From NCBI GenBank assembly GCA_035628645.1, contig DASPJL010000152.1:1-11083 (forward strand): DNA of 11,083 nucleotides, in the 5' to 3' direction. A program made the position numbers and the translations under genes. The notes under the pieces were generated by a model, which was given only the letters and a program-made list of their open reading frames with translations, made no database searches and was not told the DNA's origin. This stretch comes from DASPJL01 sp035628645 (GTDB lineage: Bacteria; Bacteroidota; Bacteroidia; Cytophagales; Cyclobacteriaceae). Shown in pieces: positions 6,901-11,083 of this stretch. How positions within the stretch are numbered: the stretch's first letter is position 1; the number at the start of each line of letters is the position of its first letter.

Positions 6901-6929
6901 TTGGAAAAACTATAGTTTCTCCAAAGCTT
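6896..6929. terminator. hairpin between convergent genes
   Basis: AAGCTTTGGA (6896-6905) pairs perfectly with TCCAAAGCTT (6920-6929). The middle, AAACTATAGTTT, is itself a palindrome, so the whole 34 bases form a near-perfect inverted repeat with one A/C mismatch per arm. On the plus strand it is followed by GTTTTAG, a short T run after the LacI-type gene. On the minus strand no T run follows. The right arm lies in the last codons of the PLP-enzyme gene. A bidirectional terminator is the likeliest role. Confidence 0.5.
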
Positions 6930-8058
6930 GTTTTAGATCAACTATAAGATCCTTTACATTTTCTGCCCCGACTGATAATCTTAAAAGTCCGTCGGTAATT
7001 CCTACTCTTTCCCGTTCTTCTTTAGGTACTTTGATGTGTGAAGTTAAGACGGGGGAACAAATGATGGTTTCTACTCCTCCCAAACTTAAGGCCGGTTGAA
7101 TCAATTGAAGATTATCTAAAAATCTGTTCACTTCCTGAAGGTTGGAAGAAGCTATTTCAAAGGAAAGCATGCCGCCAAAACCTTTCATCTGCTCTTTAGC
7201 TACAGCATGATTTTCGTGGGTAGGAAGTCCGGGGTAATATACCTTTTTTACTTTCGAAGTTCTTTCAAGGAACTCGGCTATTAATTGTGCATTTTCACTT
7301 TGTCTTTCCACCCTAAGCGCGAGCGTCTTAAGACTTCTTTCAATTAAGTAACTGTCTAACGCATTAATACTTCCGCCAAAGTTTAGAGCGCTTTTTAATA
7401 TGCTTTCTTTTAGAATTTTGGTGGTGAGGATAGCGCCAAAACAAAGATCACTGTGCCCTCCCAGGTATTTTGTTCCGCTATGGACCACAACATCTATCCC
7501 TAACCTAACAGGATTTTGGTTGATGGGGGAAGCAAAGGTATTGTCAATAACTGTGAGGAGATTTCTGTCTTTTGCCGTTCTCGCAATTGCTTTTATATCA
7601 ACGATGGTAAGCAGAGGATTGGAAGGCGATTCGACGTAAATAAGCTTTGTGTTCTCTTTTATGGCATTTTCCAAAGCGCCAGGCTGATTTAAATCAACAA
7701 AAGTATATTCAATCCCCAGTTTTGAAAACTCCGAAATGACCAAATTATAAGTTCCACCATAGATCTCATTAAAGAAAACAGCGTGATCCGAAGGTTTTAA
7801 TAATGACAATAAAGTGGTAGAAATGGCTGCCATTCCCGAACTCATTACCAGTCCATCTTCAGTACCCTCCAAAGCACATAGTTTTTCTACAATTGCATTC
7901 TGATTGATAGTATTAAAGTACCGGGGATAGATATTTTCCTGTGTGTCTCTATAATGAAAAGAAGAGGATGCATAGATGGGGGTATTAACTCCACTTGTTC
8001 CATTTGCATTGGAAGTACCTGAGTGGATGCAGATACTTTCAACAGAAATATTTTCCAT
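6910..8058 (-). CDS. Cys/Met-metabolism PLP-dependent enzyme (cystathionine gamma-synthase/lyase family)
   Basis: At 382 residues this is a standard length for the trans-sulfuration PLP family (cystathionine gamma-synthase, gamma- and beta-lyases, methionine gamma-lyase), cytoplasmic homotetramers. The PLP lysine is Lys197 in HSGTKYLGGHSD. Asp172 in VIDNTFASP should contact the pyridine nitrogen. The YPRY motif (44-47) provides the Tyr and Arg that reach the neighbouring active site. SSGMAA (73-78) binds the cofactor phosphate, and RLSVGAE (360-366) holds the substrate carboxylate-binding arginine. YGGT (100-103) resembles gamma-lyase/synthase more than methionine gamma-lyase, which has a cysteine there. 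The usual HPA-type segment after SLGGVE reads CSP instead, so I do not assign a substrate. The gene stands alone, convergent with the LacI-type gene and downstream of the hydrolase, with no linked methionine genes. The ATG at 8058 gives a standard N terminus. Confidence 0.9.
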   Translation of the reverse strand: MENISVESICIHSGTSNANGTSGVNTPIYASSSFHYRDTQENIYPRYFNTINQNAIVEKLCALEGTEDGLVMSSGMAAISTTLLSLLKPSDHAVFFNEIYGGTYNLVISEFSKLGIEYTFVDLNQPGALENAIKENTKLIYVESPSNPLLTIVDIKAIARTAKDRNLLTVIDNTFASPINQNPVRLGIDVVVHSGTKYLGGHSDLCFGAILTTKILKESILKSALNFGGSINALDSYLIERSLKTLALRVERQSENAQLIAEFLERTSKVKKVYYPGLPTHENHAVAKEQMKGFGGMLSFEIASSNLQEVNRFLDNLQLIQPALSLGGVETIICSPVLTSHIKVPKEERERVGITDGLLRLSVGAENVKDLIVDLKQALEKL

Positions 8059-8125
8059 ATCGCATTAGCATAATTTAGATAAAAAAGCGAAGTAAAGTTA
8101 TAAAATACCGGGGCCAATGTTCAGT

Positions 8126-8173
8126 AAAAAAGTCATATTCCCCTTTATTCTTTCTATAAAAAATAAGGGGAAT
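8126..8173 (-). terminator. intrinsic terminator of the MBL-fold gene
   Basis: On the minus strand an ATTCCCCTTATT arm, which overlaps the last codons and stop of the hydrolase gene, pairs with AATAAAGGGGAAT after a loop of about 12 bases with one bulged base. A T6 run follows five bases after the stem. The GGGG/CCCC core makes this a stable terminator separating the hydrolase from the PLP-enzyme gene. Confidence 0.6.
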
Positions 8174-8843
8174 TAAAAACCAAAGGAAGCATATTATCTG
8201 AAGGGTTTTGCTCAGGATTGCAGTGGTAAGAATATATATTAAACTGATCTTTCCATTTCATTAGATCCTGATAATAAGCATGCGCCGTATTCCTGTAAAA
8301 ACTAGTATCGTGAAAAATTGTCAAAGTGGAGGTGTTGATGTTTCTTTTTCCTATTTCTTGGAATAAAAAATCAGGATGCCCAAGGTCACCGGAATAAGCT
8401 ATCATTTGATTTCCCTCGTAAAATAAAAAAGAAAAAGTCTCCATACCTTGAGAATGTAGGTTTGTTGTTTCTATCGGTTCAATTTCAGATTTATCTATCG
8501 CCACAAAGTCCAGATAATTTTGATACCTCACCATAGTCAATGAAACCAGTTGAAAGAATTTTTCCTTAAAAGTCGTGTGATCGGGAAGCAAGATTTTAAG
8601 TTTCCTTCCCAACATATGATAAGTATAAAATGCAAAAGAACTTAAGCTTCCGATATGATCATCATGTAAGTGTGTAATGATAACCGCATCTATCTTATCA
8701 GCAACTCCCTTTTGAACCAATTGAGGAAATACAGAATGTCCGCAATCAACCAAATATCTTTTCCCATTTAAAGTAACAATAGCCGAACTGTTAATATAAT
8801 TTGTATCAAAAGCGCCACCGACTCCTATGAATTTTATTTCCAT
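8154..8843 (-). CDS. metallo-beta-lactamase-fold hydrolase (RNase Z-like group)
   Basis: This 229-residue single-domain protein has no signal peptide, so it is probably cytoplasmic. It starts with the strand and loop MEIKFIGVGGAFD common in RNase Z-like MBL proteins. The metal motif HxHxDH is THLHDDH, with His58, His60, Asp62 and His63. Further likely ligands are His130 or a nearby residue, Asp153 in YSGDLGH and His207 in YSYHCNP, so two metals could be bound. It is shorter than typical RNase Z (about 300 residues), and I see no clear flexible arm for tRNA binding, so tRNA processing is not supported. The substrate is unknown; the family includes phosphodiesterases and lactone or thioester hydrolases. 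It has its own predicted promoter and terminator, so it looks monocistronic. Family confidence is high, function low. Confidence 0.85.
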   Translation of the reverse strand: MEIKFIGVGGAFDTNYINSSAIVTLNGKRYLVDCGHSVFPQLVQKGVADKIDAVIITHLHDDHIGSLSSFAFYTYHMLGRKLKILLPDHTTFKEKFFQLVSLTMVRYQNYLDFVAIDKSEIEPIETTNLHSQGMETFSFLFYEGNQMIAYSGDLGHPDFLFQEIGKRNINTSTLTIFHDTSFYRNTAHAYYQDLMKWKDQFNIYSYHCNPEQNPSDNMLPLVFNSPYFL

Positions 8844-8883
8844 TGCTAATTGTCAATTGATCCGATATCAAATGTAATTATGA
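8842..8883 (-). repeat. degenerate heptamer array at the MBL-gene start
   Basis: Plus-strand 7-mers ATTGCTA and ATTGTCA are followed by a third beginning ATTG, then weaker units to 8883. The array begins at the hydrolase start codon (8841-8843) and overlaps the predicted -7 element, so it occupies the whole short leader. It shares the 7-base period of the arrays at 2393-2449 and 10423-10492. Confidence 0.45.
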
Positions 8884-8902
8884 AAAACCTAAATTTTAGC
8901 AA
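8869..8902 (-). promoter_or_regulatory. predicted promoter of the MBL-fold gene
   Basis: On the minus strand TACATTTG (8869-8876) matches TAnnTTTG exactly. A TTG (8900-8902) lies 23 bases upstream, slightly longer than the common 19-21 spacing. Initiation would give a leader of roughly 15-20 bases. Confidence 0.4.
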
Positions 8903-9009
8903 TTTGTTTCATCGTTTAACATGATAAATAAATTGATGAGGGTTAAAAATTTATAAAATTCCGGGCGGCTTCCAAAGCTGGTTAAATTAAAAGATGGAAC
9001 CGGAAAGGC

Positions 9010-9040
9010 AAAAAAAATACCAGCGCTATTTGCGCTGATA
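9010..9040 (-). terminator. intrinsic terminator of the acc operon
   Basis: Read on the minus strand, a 9-bp stem centred on CAGCGC/GCGCTG (one G-U pair) with an AAATA loop is followed immediately by eight T. It lies 28 bases after the accC stop. This is the clearest intrinsic terminator in the window and marks accC as the last gene of its operon. Confidence 0.85.
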
Positions 9041-9067
9041 TCTAATATAAGGGTATAATAGAAAATT

Positions 9068-10414
9068 TTATTTCAAATCTGAAAAATCAAACTCCTCTAA
9101 AAATTTAGTAGTAAACTTTCCTGATTTAAACTTTTCATTATCCATAAGTTTAATATGAAAAGGAATAGTAGTTTTAATACCTTCAATCACGAATTCCTGC
9201 AATGCTCTTTTCATTCTTACAATAGTTTCTTCCCTTGACTGTGCGCTAATTATAAGTTTAGCAATCATCGAATCATAGTTAGGAGGAATGGTATACCCCG
9301 CATAAACGTGGCTATCCACACGCACCCCATGTCCACCCGGAATATGAAGATTCGTTATTTTACCTGGAGACGGTCTGAAACCATTTGCAGGATCTTCTGC
9401 ATTTATCCGACATTCCATAGAGTACAAATTAGGATAATAATTTTTTCCTGAGATCGGTACTCCGGCAGCTACTTTAATTTGCTCCTTTATTAAATCGTAA
9501 TCGGTAACTTCTTCGGTAATAGGATGTTCTACCTGGATTCTTGTATTCATTTCCATAAAGTAGAAATCATTATTTTTGTCAACCAGAAACTCAATGGTTC
9601 CAACACCTTCATAACCAATGGATTTAGCTCCGGCTATGGCGGCTTTTCCCATTTTTTCTCTAAGTTTATCAGTTATTATAGGAGACGGTGTCTCTTCTAC
9701 CAGTTTCTGATGTCTTCTCTGTATCGAGCAATCTCTTTCAGATAAATGACAAACTTTTCCATACCTGTCACCAACTATTTGTATTTCAATATGTCTTGGT
9801 TCTTCAACAAACTTTTCAAGATACAAACCATCGTTTCCAAAAGAAGCGCCTGCTTCAGTTTTGGCATCATTCCAGGCCTTTTCAAACTCCGCATCATTCT
9901 TCACAATACGCATTCCTCTACCGCCACCACCTGCTGTTGCTTTTAATATTACCGGATATTTGATTTTATTGGCAATCTTAATTCCATCTTTTATAGAATC
10001 CAATAATCCATCAGACCCTGGTATAGTCGGAACTCCAGCCTTTTTCATTGTTGCCTTTGCTGAAGATTTGTCCCCCATGGAGTTGATCATCTCAGGACTG
10101 GCGCCAATGAACTTAATTTTGTATTCTTCACAAATTCTGCTGAATTCCGCATTCTCTGACAAAAATCCATAACCCGGATGGATAGCATCCGCATTGGTGA
10201 TTTCAGCAGCGGCAATAATGTTAGGTATATTCAAATAGGATAATTTACTTGAAGGAGGTCCCACACACACAGCCTCATCAGCAAAACGAACATGCAAGCT
10301 GTCCTTATCTGCTGTGGAGTATACGGCCACCGTTGCTATCCCCATTTCTCTGCACGTCCTTATAACTCTAAGGGCAATTTCTCCTCTATTGGCAATTAAT
10401 ATTTTTTTAAACAT
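9068..10414 (-). CDS. accC: acetyl-CoA carboxylase, biotin carboxylase subunit
   Basis: At 448 residues it is nearly the same length as E. coli AccC. It carboxylates the biotin on AccB using ATP and bicarbonate, the first half-reaction of malonyl-CoA formation in fatty acid synthesis. The N-terminal domain begins FKKILIANRGEIA. The ATP-grasp glycine-rich loop is TAGGGGRGM (160-168). The metal- and bicarbonate-binding signature MEMNTRIQVEHPITE (287-301) has Glu288, Asn290, Arg292 and Glu296, with Arg336 in ECRINAEDP. It ends just after the carboxylase C-terminal domain with no biotinyl extension, so it is the separate-subunit form and not a pyruvate or propionyl-CoA carboxylase fusion. It follows accB by 81 bases and ends with a strong terminator. 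Confidence 0.96.
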   Translation of the reverse strand: MFKKILIANRGEIALRVIRTCREMGIATVAVYSTADKDSLHVRFADEAVCVGPPSSKLSYLNIPNIIAAAEITNADAIHPGYGFLSENAEFSRICEEYKIKFIGASPEMINSMGDKSSAKATMKKAGVPTIPGSDGLLDSIKDGIKIANKIKYPVILKATAGGGGRGMRIVKNDAEFEKAWNDAKTEAGASFGNDGLYLEKFVEEPRHIEIQIVGDRYGKVCHLSERDCSIQRRHQKLVEETPSPIITDKLREKMGKAAIAGAKSIGYEGVGTIEFLVDKNNDFYFMEMNTRIQVEHPITEEVTDYDLIKEQIKVAAGVPISGKNYYPNLYSMECRINAEDPANGFRPSPGKITNLHIPGGHGVRVDSHVYAGYTIPPNYDSMIAKLIISAQSREETIVRMKRALQEFVIEGIKTTIPFHIKLMDNEKFKSGKFTTKFLEEFDFSDLK

Positions 10415-10422
10415 AGTATGTT

Positions 10423-10492
10423 TTAAATTATTAATTATAAATGTTGAATGTCAAATGTGGTTTCATTCAGCATCCATAATTCACAATCAAAA
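10423..10492 (-). repeat. degenerate heptamer array between accB and accC
   Basis: Ten consecutive plus-strand 7-mers fill most of the 81-bp accB-accC gap. In the first half neighbours share 5 of 7 positions, for example TTGAATG followed by TCAAATG. After two poorly matching units the second half returns to 4 to 5 of 7, for example ATCCATA followed by ATTCACA. The array lies 8 bases upstream of the accC ATG, inside the operon mRNA. This is the longest of the four arrays. Confidence 0.6.
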
Positions 10493-10495
10493 TTT

Positions 10496-10990
10496 TTAAG
10501 ATGGGTCAACTAAAAACAATGGTTGATCATATTCGACCGGTGTAGCATTTTCTACCAGTATCTTCACAATTTTCCCAGACACTTCAGATTCAATTTCATT
10601 AAATAGTTTCATTGCTTCTATTATACAAAGCGTTTTCCCCGGAGTAATTGAATCGCCCACATCCACAAAATTCGGAGAATCAGGATTTGGAGTTCTATAA
10701 AAGGTACCTATCATAGGTGATTTTATAGTAATATATTTCGATGATTCTGCTGCTACTGGTGCTGCTTTAGGAGGTTGTGGTGCCTCTGCAACAGGAGTTG
10801 GTGGCAAGGCGACCGGCTGACTAACGGGGGCTGAACTTTGAGGTGGAGCGGAAAGGGATTCTAGATTACCTCTTTGAATATTCGAACTTTTTTTAACGCT
10901 GAGTTTAAAATTTTCTGTTTCAATATTAACTTCATCAAGTCCGCATTGCGCAATAAAATCAATAAGCTCTTGTATTTCTTTAGGTTTCAT
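10496..10990 (-). CDS. accB: acetyl-CoA carboxylase, biotin carboxyl carrier protein
   Basis: This 164-residue protein has the three-part layout of AccB. An N-terminal segment (MKPKEIQELIDFIAQCGLDEVNIETENFKLSVKK, about 1-34) comes first. A Pro/Ala-rich flexible linker (about 48-82) follows, then a biotinyl domain (about 86-164). The biotinylation site is Lys128 in IEAMKLFNEIES. The thumb-type insertion RTPNPDSPNFVDVGD is present, as in true AccB rather than other biotin carriers. It precedes accC on the same strand, with a heptamer array in the gap, so both subunits would come from one mRNA. The ATG at 10990 follows the preceding open frame's stop by 18 bases. I see nothing missing. Confidence 0.96.
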   Translation of the reverse strand: MKPKEIQELIDFIAQCGLDEVNIETENFKLSVKKSSNIQRGNLESLSAPPQSSAPVSQPVALPPTPVAEAPQPPKAAPVAAESSKYITIKSPMIGTFYRTPNPDSPNFVDVGDSITPGKTLCIIEAMKLFNEIESEVSGKIVKILVENATPVEYDQPLFLVDPS

Positions 10991-11008
10991 TCGTAAATGT
11001 TTTTTGTT

Positions 11009-11083
11009 TTAACTGCACCTCATAAAATCATCCGGTATTCCTATTTCTGTTTTAGAAATATCTGCCATATAACTTAATTGGAC
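11009..11083 (-). CDS. C-terminal end of an unidentified upstream gene (partial)
   Basis: On the minus strand a frame is open from the window edge for 24 codons to a TAA at 11009-11011, 18 bases before the accB ATG. The tail ends in GIPDDFMRCS. The close spacing suggests an operon partner. fabH often precedes accB in bacteria, but this tail lacks the Gly-Phe-Thr-Trp-Gly type ending I expect of FabH, so I do not name it. With so few codons, a chance open frame is possible; the two other minus-strand frames contain stops here. Confidence 0.4.
   Translation of the reverse strand, partial: VQLSYMADISKTEIGIPDDFMRCS

Noticed and set aside
7887..8117. 76-residue minus-strand frame overlapping the start of the PLP-enzyme gene
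   Set aside because: It reads the same strand out of frame with a gene whose N terminus is standard; no frameshift evidence.
9524..10172. Four overlapping plus-strand open frames opposite accC
   Set aside because: accC is unambiguous. The opposite frames are low-complexity, His/Phe/Ser-rich antisense translations with no family features.
10314..10499. 61-residue plus-strand frame across the accC start and the accB-accC gap
   Set aside because: It runs antisense through the accC N terminus and the heptamer array and has no domain or start signal.
1..11083. Hidden defence, mobile or CRISPR system
   Set aside because: I looked for transposase motifs, terminal inverted repeats with target duplications, regular spacer arrays and toxin-antitoxin-like small gene pairs and saw none. 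All large frames are household or sugar metabolism genes.

Overview
The window looks like a chromosomal segment of a member of the Bacteroidetes, most likely the Flavobacteriaceae. It is AT-rich. Start codons lack clear Shine-Dalgarno sequences and instead have A/T-rich upstream stretches. Two promoters fit the Bacteroidetes pattern of TTG/TTTG followed by TAnnTTTG. The gene content also fits: an SSS-type sugar symporter next to a class II xylose isomerase, and a minimal accB-accC pair.

Layout. (1) 1-484, minus: the start of an ECF sigma factor gene whose 3' end lies outside the window. (2) 718-5557, minus: a xylose catabolic cluster in transcription order xylB (xylulokinase), xylA (xylose isomerase), then a sodium/sugar symporter. 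(3) 5855-6877, plus: a divergent LacI-family regulator. (4) 6910-8058, minus: a Cys/Met-metabolism PLP enzyme, convergent with the regulator. (5) 8154-8843, minus: a small metallo-beta-lactamase-fold hydrolase. (6) 9068-10990, minus: accC and accB of acetyl-CoA carboxylase, with the tail of a further open frame at 11009-11083.

How the genes work together. The symporter would import xylose with sodium, XylA would isomerise it to xylulose, and XylB would phosphorylate it to xylulose 5-phosphate for the pentose phosphate pathway. The divergent LacI-type protein is the natural repressor. The intergenic region holds a perfect 30-bp palindrome (5751-5780) that covers the -7 element of the predicted xyl promoter and starts two bases after a -7 match of the predicted lacI promoter. 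This would couple xyl control and autoregulation through one operator. AccB and AccC supply the biotin carboxyl carrier and biotin carboxylase steps of fatty acid synthesis.

The unexplained layer is intergenic. Degenerate arrays with a 7-base period lie beside several genes (2393-2449, 6873-6900, 8842-8883, 10423-10492), three of them just upstream of start codons. There are also several hairpins: a long leader hairpin before xylB, an 11-bp hairpin between xylA and the transporter, a convergent hairpin at 6896-6929, and two good intrinsic terminators. I see no mobile element, CRISPR array, RNA gene or defence system, and most of the window is ordinary metabolism.
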